DNA of 47,435 nucleotides from Aquificota bacterium. Its GTDB lineage: Bacteria > Aquificota > Aquificia > Aquificales > QOAS01. A program made the translations under genes and the position numbers. The stretch covers positions 1-47,435 of the forward strand of contig JAADCT010000035.1 of the NCBI GenBank assembly GCA_013154305.1. The letters are read 5' to 3'. A model generated the notes under the pieces. That model saw only the letters and a program-made list of their open reading frames with translations. It had not been told where the DNA came from and did no database searches. Positions 7,841 through 16,029 of the stretch are shown here, in pieces (position 1 is the first letter of the stretch; every line of letters begins with the position of its first letter).

Positions 7841-9019
7841 ATGGGCGTTGAAGTCGCGTTTTATTCGCCGGTCGAGGTTACCTTTCCCTTCGACGAAAGG
7901 GCCGTTTTTGAAGCCCCTTTTACGCTCGAAAGGAGGGAGCTGATAGAGGCGGTCAAGGAGGGCCTCAAGCCGGTAAAGGAAAAGTTTGAAACGATGGTAG
8001 TTTGCGGAATGGGCGGCTCCTCCTTAGGGGCCAAAACCATAAACGCCTTCGCCGGGGCCTTCAACGAAACTCCGAGGAGGCTCGTCTTTTTGGACAACCT
8101 CGACCCCACCTTCGTCCGGCAAACCCTGGAGGGTCTTGACTGGAAAAGGACCGCCTTTTGTTTCGTGAGCAAGTCGGGAACGACTTTGGAAACGGTGGTT
8201 TTTCTAAACCTGGTTTTGGACGGACTGAAAAGGAGGGGCCTAAAGCCTTCGGAGCACCTCCTCTTTGTGGGCGACCGGGGCAAAAACTTCGAAAGGATGG
8301 CGCGGGCCCTGGAGGCGCCCTTTTTCGAAATTCCGGCCGAGGTCGACGGCCGCTTTTCGGTCCTGACCTCCACCGGACTGGTTCCCGCCCACTTCGTCGA
8401 CTTCGACGTCGACGAGCTTTGGGAGGGTGCGAAGGAGGCCCTCCGTCCCCGCGGGCCCGAATCGCCGGCCCTTCGGCTGGCCCAATTTAAGGTCGACCAC
8501 TACCTGGCCGGGAGAAACGTTTCGGTAATGTTCGCCTACGGGAACTTCGTCTACACTTTCGCCTTTTGGTACAGCCAGCTTTGGGCCGAAAGTTTGGGAA
8601 AGGACGGCAAGGGTCAAACGCCCCTTAAGGCCCTCGGAACGGTCGACCAGCATTCGCTGGTCCAGCTATTTATGGACGGCCCCGACGACAAGGTGTACCA
8701 GTTCGTCAAGGTGGGCGAGGTCCACTACGACCTCACGCTTCCGCCCGAGGTGCTTATTCACGACTACGTTGCCGGCAAGAAGGTTTCGGAGGTTTTCGAC
8801 GCCCTTTACGCGGGAACAAAGGAGGCCCTCCTCCGAAAGGGCCGCCCGCTGGTGGAGCTCCTGATAGACCGCTACAGCGCCTTCAACCTCGGATACCTGT
8901 TTATGCTCTACATGCTGGCGACGGTGGCGGCGGCCCAGGTGCTCGGCGTAAACCCCTTCGGCCAGCCCGGCGTCGAGCTCGGCAAAAAACTGGCCAAGGA
9001 AAAACTTTCAAACCCGTAA
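7841..9019 (+). CDS. pgi: Glucose-6-phosphate isomerase (short form)
   Basis: Interconverts glucose 6-phosphate and fructose 6-phosphate. At 392 residues it is shorter than the usual 450-550, like the compact isomerases of some epsilonproteobacteria and thermophiles. Visible signatures are GMGGSSLGA at 56-64, SKSGTTLET for phosphate binding, GRFSVLTSTG (PGI signature), QLWAESLGKDG with the catalytic-region Glu, and the C-terminal VNPFGQPGVELGK. The start follows the comF stop by 12 bases without a clear ribosome-binding site. Confidence 0.95.
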   Translation: MGVEVAFYSPVEVTFPFDERAVFEAPFTLERRELIEAVKEGLKPVKEKFETMVVCGMGGSSLGAKTINAFAGAFNETPRRLVFLDNLDPTFVRQTLEGLDWKRTAFCFVSKSGTTLETVVFLNLVLDGLKRRGLKPSEHLLFVGDRGKNFERMARALEAPFFEIPAEVDGRFSVLTSTGLVPAHFVDFDVDELWEGAKEALRPRGPESPALRLAQFKVDHYLAGRNVSVMFAYGNFVYTFAFWYSQLWAESLGKDGKGQTPLKALGTVDQHSLVQLFMDGPDDKVYQFVKVGEVHYDLTLPPEVLIHDYVAGKKVSEVFDALYAGTKEALLRKGRPLVELLIDRYSAFNLGYLFMLYMLATVAAAQVLGVNPFGQPGVELGKKLAKEKLSNP

Positions 9020-9026
9020 AGGGTTT

Positions 9027-9962
9027 TTAAATTTTTCCCTCCTCCCTCAGGAGTTTTACGTATTCCTCGACGCCCCTTTCGAGGGGCCACTCCGGTTCGT
9101 AACCCAAGAGGGTTTTCGAACGCGTTAGGTCCGCCTCGGTGTAGTTCTGGTAAAAGGGATAAGGGTTGTCGATGTATTCGGGCTCGAAGTCGGTTCCGAG
9201 AACGCGGTTTAGAATTTCCACCAATTCGTTGAAGCTGCGGCCTTTTCCGAAACCGACGTTGAAGATGCCCCTCACCTCCCTTTCGAAGGCGAGGAGGTTG
9301 GCCTTTACGACGTCCTTAACGTAGACGAAGTCCCGCCGCTGCTCTCCCCACTTAAAGAGGCGGGGCCTCTCGCCGCGGGCCATTTTAACGGCCAGCTGAT
9401 AGACCATGCTGGCAAAACGCCCTTTGTGGGCCTCCCCGGGCCCGTAGACGTTGAAGTAGCGCAGGCCGACTATTTGCGCCCGCGGAAACCTCCTGAGGTA
9501 GACCTCCGCCGTCCGGTCCATCATCAGTTTGGAAAAACCGTAGACGTTTTCCGGTTTGAGGCATCCGTCCTCGCGCATGGGAGCCGGGCAATTGCCGTAA
9601 ACGGCCGCCGAAGAGGCGTAAATTACCTTTGCCCCCCACCTCTTTACGGCAACTTCCAGCAGGTACTTAAAGGCGAGGGTGTTTACCTCCGTCATTCTCC
9701 TTTGGTCGGTAACGGTGGTGTCGGTTATCGCCGCCTGGTGAAAGACGGCGTCGAACTCGTAAAGGTCGGCGAGGTATTCCCAAAACCGACGGTCGGAAAC
9801 GTCCCCGGTTACGAGCTCCCCTTTAAAGTCGAGCAGGTTTTCAAAGGAAGCGCTGGAAAAGTCGTCGACGGCGACGATTTCGGCTTCGGGATAGCGGTTT
9901 TGGAGGGCTTTTACGAGGTTGGAGCCGATAAAACCGGCGGCCCCGGTAACCAGTATGCGCAT
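9027..9962 (-). CDS. hldD: ADP-L-glycero-D-manno-heptose 6-epimerase
   Basis: Epimerises ADP-heptose, the last step in making the heptose precursor of the lipopolysaccharide inner core. It is an extended short-chain dehydrogenase of about 311 residues: GAAGFIG nucleotide motif at 7-13, the catalytic YGFSK (Tyr-x-x-x-Lys), and the HldD-type RYFNVYGPGEAHKGRFAS and RDFVYVKDV. I place the start at the ATG ending at 9962 rather than the TTG three codons upstream. The ATG is nine bases from the box ATTTTAAAAT and gives MRILVTGAAG. The gene is evidence for lipopolysaccharide and hence an outer membrane. Confidence 0.92.
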   Translation of the reverse strand: MRILVTGAAGFIGSNLVKALQNRYPEAEIVAVDDFSSASFENLLDFKGELVTGDVSDRRFWEYLADLYEFDAVFHQAAITDTTVTDQRRMTEVNTLAFKYLLEVAVKRWGAKVIYASSAAVYGNCPAPMREDGCLKPENVYGFSKLMMDRTAEVYLRRFPRAQIVGLRYFNVYGPGEAHKGRFASMVYQLAVKMARGERPRLFKWGEQRRDFVYVKDVVKANLLAFEREVRGIFNVGFGKGRSFNELVEILNRVLGTDFEPEYIDNPYPFYQNYTEADLTRSKTLLGYEPEWPLERGVEEYVKLLREEGKI

Positions 9963-9971
9963 AGTCGGCAA

Positions 9972-9981
9972 ATTTTAAAAT
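9972..9981. promoter_or_regulatory. Palindromic divergent -10-like box ATTTTAAAAT
   Basis: A perfect 10-base palindrome between hldD and pilT. It lies 9 bases before the hldD ATG, which lacks a Shine-Dalgarno, and 33 bases before the pilT ATG, which has one (AAGGGGAGG). The identical palindrome lies between the symporter gene and prmA. Confidence 0.5.
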
Positions 9982-10014
9982 AGAGGTAAACCCCCCAAGG
10001 GGAGGCTTTTTTCT

Positions 10015-11121
10015 ATGTCCGTGGACGTTTACATAACCAACATCCTCGAAGAGGCGGTAAAGCAGGGGGCCTCCGACGTTCACATTACGGTCGGTTCGCC
10101 GCCGCGCATCCGCGTTGACGGTCAAATCAAACCCCTCGAGCAATTTCCCGTCGTTACCCCCGACATGTCCAAAAAGCTGATATTCGAAATAATGCGCGAG
10201 CGCTACCGCAAAACGCTGGAGGAAGAGGGGCAGGTCGACTTTTCCTTCGGCGTTCCCGGCATCGGTCGCTTTCGCGTAAACGCCTTCTATCAGCGCGGAA
10301 CGGTGGCCGGCGTCTTTCGGAGTCTTCCCGCCCGCATTCCCCACTACAAGGAACTGGGCCTTCCCGACCGAATAATAGACCTCTGCCACAAGTCGATGGG
10401 TCTGGTTTTGGTGACCGGACCGACCGGAAGCGGTAAGTCGACCACTTTGGCGGCGATGATAGACTACATTCTCGAAAACTTTCCCCACCACGTTCTGACG
10501 ATTGAGGACCCGATTGAGTACCTCTTCAAGCACAAAAAGGGCATCGTCAACCAGAGGGAAATAGGAACCGACGCGGCCAACTTCAACGACGCCCTGCGGG
10601 CGGCCCTGAGGGAGGACCCCGACGTCATCATGGTCGGTGAGATGCGCGACGCCGAGACCATAGAAACGGCCCTGCGGGCCGCCGAAACCGGTCACCTCGT
10701 TTTCGGAACCCTTCACACCAACACCGCCATATCGACCATAAACCGTATAGTCGACGTCTTTCCCCCCGAAAGGCAGGAGCAGATAAGAATTCAGCTTTCC
10801 TTTACCCTCGCCGGCGTAATTTCCCAGAGGCTCGTACCCAAAGTAGGGGGCGGAAGGGTTTTGGCCTACGAACTTTTAATACCCAACAAGGCCATTCGAA
10901 ACCTGATTAGGGAAAACAAACTCCAGCAGGTTTACGCCCTGATGCAAAGCGGCCAGGCCCAAACGGGCATGCAGACCATGAACCAGTCGCTGGCCAAGCT
11001 CTACAAAGAGGGCCTAATTACCCTCGAGGACGCCGTCCGCTACTCGCCCGACCCGGTCGAGCTGGCAAAACTTCTGGGCGTTCCCTACTCGCAGATTGCC
11101 CACCTGGCGGAGGAGGTTTAA
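10015..11121 (+). CDS. pilT: Type IV pilus retraction ATPase PilT
   Basis: Hexameric ATPase that powers retraction of type IV pili in twitching and DNA uptake. Of 368 residues, the Walker A is GPTGSGKST at 135-143, the Asp box lies in LTIEDPIEYLF, the Walker B region is VIMVGEMRDAET, and the His box is HLVFGTLHTNTA at 227-238. The PilT-specific AIRNLIRE is at 293-300, which separates it from PilB. The start follows AAGGGGAGG. It is followed after three bases by pilC, so motor and platform are co-transcribed. Confidence 0.96.
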   Translation: MSVDVYITNILEEAVKQGASDVHITVGSPPRIRVDGQIKPLEQFPVVTPDMSKKLIFEIMRERYRKTLEEEGQVDFSFGVPGIGRFRVNAFYQRGTVAGVFRSLPARIPHYKELGLPDRIIDLCHKSMGLVLVTGPTGSGKSTTLAAMIDYILENFPHHVLTIEDPIEYLFKHKKGIVNQREIGTDAANFNDALRAALREDPDVIMVGEMRDAETIETALRAAETGHLVFGTLHTNTAISTINRIVDVFPPERQEQIRIQLSFTLAGVISQRLVPKVGGGRVLAYELLIPNKAIRNLIRENKLQQVYALMQSGQAQTGMQTMNQSLAKLYKEGLITLEDAVRYSPDPVELAKLLGVPYSQIAHLAEEV

Positions 11122-11124
11122 AGG

Positions 11125-12372
11125 ATGCCGCTTTTTGAATACGAGGCCGTCGACGCCTCCGGAAAGCGCTACCGCGAGAGGATTGAAGCCGCCTCGCCGG
11201 TCGAGGTGGTGGCCAAACTCCGCGAGCTGAACCTGGTAGCCCTCGACGTTCGGCCCGTCCGCGCCCCCAAGGAGGAAAAAACCCAAAAAGGTCAGAGGCG
11301 AAGCATCTGGCAAATGGAGATTACCATCGGTAAAGGGGTCTCCTCCAAGGACCTTTCGGTGGTGGCCAAACAGCTGGGGGCGCTGGTTCAATCGGGAATA
11401 GGTATTGTCGACGCGCTGGAGCTCGTGGCCGATTCCATCGACAACCGCATTCTAAAGCGGGAGCTGGCGGCCATAGCGCAGGAAATCCGCGAGGGCGTTT
11501 CCCTCTCCAAAGCCCTCGAGCGGCGGAAAAAGATTTTCGGCGACTTTTTCGTCAGCATGGTTCAGGTGGGGGAGGAAACCGGTCAGCTCGACGTGGTCCT
11601 TTACAAGGTTTCCGACTACTACAAGCGCATCAGCGAAATCGTAAACAAAATAAAGTCGGCCTCCTTCTATCCCGCCTTCGTTTCGATAACGGCCGCCGTT
11701 ATCACCTTTGCAATCCTCTACTTTCTGGTGCCCACCTTCGCCCAGATTTACCGCTCCCTCGGCGGCGAATTGCCCGCCATGACGCAAATGCTGATTAAGG
11801 CCTCCAACTGGCTTCAGGAAAACGTTCTCTACTTTCTGGGCGGAACTTTGGCCTTCGCCGTCTTGTTTACCCTGCTATACAAAAAGGTTTACCCCTTCAA
11901 AAGGGCGGTCCACTACCTTCAGCTCAAACTTCCGCTTTTTGGGCCCCTCTTTGCGAAAGGTGCGCTGGCAAAGCTTTCGAGGACGTTTGCAACGCTCTTT
12001 GCCGCCGGCGTTTCGGTCGAAAGGGCCCTCGAACTTTCGGGTAAGGTGGCCGGAAACGCCATTTACGAAGAGGCTCTAAAGCGCGTCAAGGAGGACGTGG
12101 TCCACGGTGAGCCCCTTTGGCGGGCCTTCGAAAAGACCAAGCGTTTTCCCAAGATGTTCGTGGCGATGGTGAAAATCGGCGAGGAGACCGGTCAGCTCGA
12201 CAGCATGCTCGAGTCGCTGGCCGACTTTTACGAGGACGAGGTGAGGACCACCATCGACGGTCTCATATCGATGATAGAACCCCTGATGATGGTCGTTATA
12301 GGCGCCGTCGTCGGTCTCATTCTGATAGCGCTTTACCTGCCCATATTCAAAATGGGAGAGCTCATCCGTTGA
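11125..12372 (+). CDS. pilC: Type IV pilus inner-membrane platform protein PilC
   Basis: Inner-membrane platform on which the pilus motors act. The 415-residue protein has the duplicated T2SF domain: first copy around 80-200 (QLGALVQSGIGIVDAL, VGEETGQLDVVLYKV), second around 280-400 (TFATLFAAGVSVERAL, IGEETGQLDSMLESLADFYE). Three membrane segments are visible near 180-206, 233-252 and 386-408, and the N-terminal FEYEAVDASGKRYRERIEA is typical. Spacing from pilT is three bases, with AAAGG before the ATG. Confidence 0.95.
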   Translation: MPLFEYEAVDASGKRYRERIEAASPVEVVAKLRELNLVALDVRPVRAPKEEKTQKGQRRSIWQMEITIGKGVSSKDLSVVAKQLGALVQSGIGIVDALELVADSIDNRILKRELAAIAQEIREGVSLSKALERRKKIFGDFFVSMVQVGEETGQLDVVLYKVSDYYKRISEIVNKIKSASFYPAFVSITAAVITFAILYFLVPTFAQIYRSLGGELPAMTQMLIKASNWLQENVLYFLGGTLAFAVLFTLLYKKVYPFKRAVHYLQLKLPLFGPLFAKGALAKLSRTFATLFAAGVSVERALELSGKVAGNAIYEEALKRVKEDVVHGEPLWRAFEKTKRFPKMFVAMVKIGEETGQLDSMLESLADFYEDEVRTTIDGLISMIEPLMMVVIGAVVGLILIALYLPIFKMGELIR

Positions 12373-12409
12373 GCCTTTCCTCCCCTTACCGCTTTTAATA
12401 AGAACTTCT

Positions 12410-13438
12410 ATGAAGCGCTTTTGGTATTGGGCCGAACCCTTCGACAAAAAGGCGGTCACCACCGCCATAGAGAGCGGGGCCGACGCCGTGGTGGTTCCCT
12501 CCGCCGAACGCGTGAAGGAAGTAAAAAAGCTGGCAAAAGTGGAGGTCGTGGCGCCTTCCCCCGAGGCGGACAAAAGGCTCTGCTTTCCCCAAAAGGGGGA
12601 AAGCGTTTCCGACTGCGACGTTGCTTTCGTCAAAATAGAGGGTAAGGAGGACGAGGAGCTGGCGGCCAAGCTCCCCGTTCCGGTAATAGTGGAAACCACC
12701 GACTGGACCGTTATTCCGCTGGAAAACATACTGGCCCAAAAGAGGGACGTTTACATGGTCGTCAGGAACGCCGAGGAGGCCCAAACGGCCCTGACGACCC
12801 TCGAGGTGGGGGCCGCCGGAGTGGTTTTAAAAACCACCAACCTGAACGAGATAAAGCGGGTCGGTTCCGCCGTAAAGGAGTATTCGGAAAAGCTTCCGCT
12901 GGTGGAGGTCGAAATTACCAAAATCCTCCCCCTGGGGCTCGGCGACCGCGTTTGCGTCGACACGACGTCGCTCCTCAGGCGCGGGGAGGGGATGCTGGTC
13001 GGAAACTCCTCGGCCGGCATGTTTTTGGTCCACGCCGAAACGGAGGAAAACCCCTACGTGGCGGCCCGCCCCTTCAGGGTCAACGCCGGGGCCGTCCACA
13101 TGTACGTCCGCGTTCCGGAAAACAAAACGAAATACCTGTGCGAGGTGGAGGCCGGAATTCCCGTAATGGTTTACAACTACAAAGGTGAAGGGCGGCTGGT
13201 TTACGTAGGCCGCGCCAAGGTCGAGCGCCGCCCCATGCTACTGATTGAGGGAAAAACCAAAGAGGGTAAAAAGGTCAGCGCCGTCCTCCAAAACGCGGAA
13301 ACCATAAGGCTTACCAAACCCGACGGCGAACCGATTTCGGTCGTCGACCTCAAGCCGGGGGACAAGGTCCTCGGCTACGTCGAGGAGGCCGGTCGCCACT
13401 TCGGAATGAAAGTTAAGGAAACTATTATCGAAAAGTGA
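12410..13438 (+). CDS. 3-dehydroquinate synthase II (archaeal-type AroB')
   Basis: Converts 2-amino-3,7-dideoxy-D-threo-hept-6-ulosonate to 3-dehydroquinate by NAD-dependent oxidative deamination and cyclisation. This is the archaeal entry to the shikimate pathway, which bypasses DAHP synthase and classical AroB. The 342-residue protein matches the family from end to end: MKRFWYWAEPFDKKAVTTAI, a Rossmann-like middle (MVVRNAEEAQTALTTLEVGA), GMLVGNSSAGMFLVHAETEE, and YVAARPFRVNAGAVHMY. The start is ten bases after TTTTAAT, with no Shine-Dalgarno. The partner aldolase (AroA') is not in the window. Confidence 0.9.
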   Translation: MKRFWYWAEPFDKKAVTTAIESGADAVVVPSAERVKEVKKLAKVEVVAPSPEADKRLCFPQKGESVSDCDVAFVKIEGKEDEELAAKLPVPVIVETTDWTVIPLENILAQKRDVYMVVRNAEEAQTALTTLEVGAAGVVLKTTNLNEIKRVGSAVKEYSEKLPLVEVEITKILPLGLGDRVCVDTTSLLRRGEGMLVGNSSAGMFLVHAETEENPYVAARPFRVNAGAVHMYVRVPENKTKYLCEVEAGIPVMVYNYKGEGRLVYVGRAKVERRPMLLIEGKTKEGKKVSAVLQNAETIRLTKPDGEPISVVDLKPGDKVLGYVEEAGRHFGMKVKETIIEK

Positions 13439-13455
13439 ATTAAAGGGGGGAAAGT

Positions 13456-14742
13456 TCAAACCCCCACCGGTTCCTCCTTTCCGACTACCTCTTCGGGGTG
13501 GGCAATCCTTCCCAAAACGGCCGAGGCGGCGGCGACGGCCGGCGAGGCGAGGTAAACCTCCGCCGTCACGTGTCCCATCCTCCCGGGAAAGTTTCTGTTG
13601 GAGGTGGAAACGGCCCTTTCGCCGGGGGCCAGAATGCCCATGTGGCCGCCGAGGCAGGGTCCGCAGGTGCAGGGTCCTATTACGCAGCCCGCGTCTATCA
13701 GCGTTTGAATTATGCCCTCCTCGAGGGCCTTTTTGTACACGCCCGGCGTGGCCGGGATAACTATACAGCGGACGTAGGGGTGGACCTTTCGCCCTTTGAG
13801 GATTTCGGCGGCGATTTTTAGGTCCTCGAACTTTCCGTTGGTGCACGAGCCTATAAAGACCTGGTCTATCGTTATGTCGGTCGACTCCCAAACGCTCTTT
13901 ACGTTGTCGGGCGAAAAGGGATGGGCCACCACGGGTTCGAGGTCGCTGACGTCCCACTCGTAGACCGAGTGGTATTCGGCGTCGGGGTCCGAGTAGTAGA
14001 GCTCGAAGGGGGCGTCGGTCCTCTCCTTTACGTAGGCGACCGTCTTTTCGTCGGGGGCGATTATGCCGGCCTTTCCGCCCGCCTCTATGGCCATGTTGGC
14101 CATGGTCAGCCGGCTTTCGACCGAAAGGTTGCGGATAACCTCTCCGTCGAATTCCATAACGCGGTAGAGGGCCCCGTCGACGCCGATTTGGCCTATCGTG
14201 TAGAGAATGAGGTCCTTGGCGGTGGTCCAGCGTTTCAACCTTCCCCTGTAGACGAACTTCATGGTTTCGGGAACCTTTAGCCAGACCTCGCCGGTTGCCA
14301 TGGCAAAGGCGATGTCGGTCGAACCCATGCCGGTTGAAAAGGCGCCAAGGGCCCCGTAGGTGCAGGTGTGGCTGTCGGCGCCCACGACGAGCATTCCCGG
14401 CCTTACCAGCCCCTTTTCGGGGAGGAGGGTGTGCTCGATACCGACCTCTCCGCCCTCGTAGTAGTGCTTTATGCCGTGCTTTCTCGCAAACTCGCGGACG
14501 TACTTGACCTGGGTGGCCGCCTTTATGTCCTTGGGAGGGGTAAAGTGGTCCATTACGAGGGCTATCTTTTCGGGGTCAAACACCTTGTCGATGCCGTGCT
14601 CCTCGAGAACCTTTATGGCCAGGGGGGCGGTAATGTCGTTGGCCAAAACGAGGTCGACCTTTGCCATTACCATGTCGCCGGGAAAGACCTCCTTCTTTCC
14701 CGCGTGGGCCGCTATTATCTTCTCCGCTATGGTGTGTCCCAT
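13456..14742 (-). CDS. leuC: 3-isopropylmalate dehydratase large subunit
   Basis: Aconitase-family hydro-lyase of leucine biosynthesis; isomerises 2- to 3-isopropylmalate with a 4Fe-4S cluster. The 428-residue, archaeal/thermophile-length protein has cluster ligands Cys300 in FIGSCTNG and Cys360 and Cys363 in CTCGPCLGG. Substrate-side motifs such as GADSHTCTYGALGAFSTGMG and MANMAIEAGGK are also present. The ATG at 14740-14742 has CGGAGG seven bases upstream, so the longer open frame is not used. No leuD small subunit is adjacent. A homoaconitase-type role cannot be excluded from sequence alone. Confidence 0.9.
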   Translation of the reverse strand: MGHTIAEKIIAAHAGKKEVFPGDMVMAKVDLVLANDITAPLAIKVLEEHGIDKVFDPEKIALVMDHFTPPKDIKAATQVKYVREFARKHGIKHYYEGGEVGIEHTLLPEKGLVRPGMLVVGADSHTCTYGALGAFSTGMGSTDIAFAMATGEVWLKVPETMKFVYRGRLKRWTTAKDLILYTIGQIGVDGALYRVMEFDGEVIRNLSVESRLTMANMAIEAGGKAGIIAPDEKTVAYVKERTDAPFELYYSDPDAEYHSVYEWDVSDLEPVVAHPFSPDNVKSVWESTDITIDQVFIGSCTNGKFEDLKIAAEILKGRKVHPYVRCIVIPATPGVYKKALEEGIIQTLIDAGCVIGPCTCGPCLGGHMGILAPGERAVSTSNRNFPGRMGHVTAEVYLASPAVAAASAVLGRIAHPEEVVGKEEPVGV

Positions 14743-14779
14743 TTTTTTCCTCCGAAGGGATTTAAAGTTTGAGGGCACT

Positions 14780-14794
14780 TTTAAAGTTTAACGA
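14780..14794 (-). promoter_or_regulatory. leuC upstream element shared with dapA
   Basis: On the minus strand this reads TCGTTAAACTTTAAA, identical to 4959-4973 before dapA. A second TTTAAA lies 20 bases nearer the leuC start. It is a likely promoter component; any common control of leucine and lysine genes is speculation. Confidence 0.4.
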
Positions 14795-14870
14795 TAACCG
14801 CAGGCGGAAAGGGGCCTATCTGAGTAGAACCACTTTCGGGACCCGCCTTTGCGGTTATAACTACCTACTT

Positions 14871-15113
14871 ATGTTCAAGATAGAGTTTGCTACCTTCCCC
14901 GAGTGGGACATGTCGAGGTGGCTGCGCTTTATCGCCGGCTCGGTTCTTTTGCTGGTTACGGCGGTGGGCGTTTTGCCGGCCGACTGCGTCCACTGGCTCG
15001 TAAAGGCCTTTTTGCTGTTTATGGCGGTGAACCAAATTCAGTCGGCCTTTACAAACTGGTGTCCGGTCATGGACCTTCTCAGGGCGATGAAGGTAAAAGA
15101 GTGCAAGTGCTGA
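14871..15113 (+). CDS. DUF2892 (YgaP-like transmembrane) small membrane protein
   Basis: An 80-residue protein matching the DUF2892 family, the transmembrane half of YgaP-type proteins. It has two hydrophobic segments (about 18-37 and 42-60) and the family-ending NWCPVMDLLRAM, where the Cys is conserved. The C-terminus adds another Cys pair (ECKC). The ATG at 14871 follows TATAAC by ten bases. The longer frame upstream runs back across the leuC promoter and is not credible. It precedes folE by 22 bases. Confidence 0.8.
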   Translation: MFKIEFATFPEWDMSRWLRFIAGSVLLLVTAVGVLPADCVHWLVKAFLLFMAVNQIQSAFTNWCPVMDLLRAMKVKECKC

Positions 15114-15135
15114 GACCTTTCGGGGGGCTTTTCAA

Positions 15136-15765
15136 TTGGAAAAACTCATAAAGTCGTGGGAAAACCTCCCCCTCCCTCCGGAGGAGCTGGAGAGGAAGAG
15201 GGAGAAACTCCGAAGGCTTTTTGAGGAGGTTTTGACCGTTTTGGGGTACGACTGGAAAAACGACCCCAACATGGTCGACACCCCCCGCCGAATGGCGGGC
15301 ATGCTTTTGGAACTGGTCGAGGGAAACTTTTCGCCGATGCCGCCGATAACGACCTTCGACCTTTCGGCGATGGACGGCGCCCCGGTGCCCGTTCCCGTCT
15401 TCGTCGGACCTATAGAGATAAAGTCGCTCTGCTCCCATCACTTTCTGCCCGTGGTGGGCCGCGTTTACTTCGAATACCTGCCTTCGGAAAGGGTGTTGGG
15501 TCTTTCCAAAATTCCGCGGGTTATAAAGTGGCTGGCGCGCCGTCCGATGATACAGGAGCTTTTTACGCGGCAGGTGATAAAAACTTTTAAGGAGCTCCTT
15601 CCGGAGACGAAGGGCATGGCCGTTTACGTAAAGGCGAAGCACATGTGCATGACCGTCCGGGGCGTCAACGAGTCGGGCGCCTACATGGTGACCGAGGCCT
15701 TCGACGGCCTCTACGAAAAGGACGAAAACCTGCGGGCCAACTTCCTCAGGAAAGTCGGAGAATGA
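15136..15765 (+). CDS. folE: GTP cyclohydrolase I
   Basis: Converts GTP to dihydroneopterin triphosphate at the head of folate synthesis. The zinc and catalytic residues are in place: Cys99, His101 and His102 in SLCSHHFLP, His169 and Cys171 in KHMCMTVRGV. The family ending EAFDGLYEKDENLRANFL is intact. No ATG is near the N-terminus; TTG at 15136 gives the usual 209-residue length. The stop overlaps the next ATG in ATGA. folK lies 15 kb away in the same window. Confidence 0.95.
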   Translation: MEKLIKSWENLPLPPEELERKREKLRRLFEEVLTVLGYDWKNDPNMVDTPRRMAGMLLELVEGNFSPMPPITTFDLSAMDGAPVPVPVFVGPIEIKSLCSHHFLPVVGRVYFEYLPSERVLGLSKIPRVIKWLARRPMIQELFTRQVIKTFKELLPETKGMAVYVKAKHMCMTVRGVNESGAYMVTEAFDGLYEKDENLRANFLRKVGE

Positions 15766-15965
15766 GCCTTTACGAGAAGCTGAACTTTGCCGCCTTTTTC
15801 TTTATGGCGTTGCTTTTTCTCTTCGTCTACTTTTTGACGGTTCAAATAGCGTTCAAGGCGGGGCTTTACCGGACCGTTCGCAGGATTTTCCAAAGCAGGG
15901 TCGAGTTTTGGAACCGCCGCGACGCGCTGAGGTACTTTCGCCGCTTCGGAAACCGCGGCAAATAG
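15762..15965 (+). CDS. Small single-pass membrane protein, unknown
   Basis: A 67-residue protein with one hydrophobic segment (about 9-32, FAAFFFMALLFLFVYFLTV) and a strongly basic C-terminal tail (RRIFQSRVEFWNRRDALRYFRRF). It is translationally coupled to folE by a 4-base overlap. Nothing identifies its role; the basic tail is predicted to face the cytoplasm. Confidence 0.6.
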   Translation: MSLYEKLNFAAFFFMALLFLFVYFLTVQIAFKAGLYRTVRRIFQSRVEFWNRRDALRYFRRFGNRGK

Positions 15966-16029
15966 CCGTTTGGTCTTTTTCACCCTTTGTGGAATAATAA
16001 CCCATTTCGTTTTTTGGCGGTTTGGGGCC

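Noticed and set aside
14769-14870. A longer N-terminus for the DUF2892 protein
   Set aside because: It would cover the leuC promoter, and the extra 34 residues do not resemble the family; the ATG at 14871 has its own upstream box.
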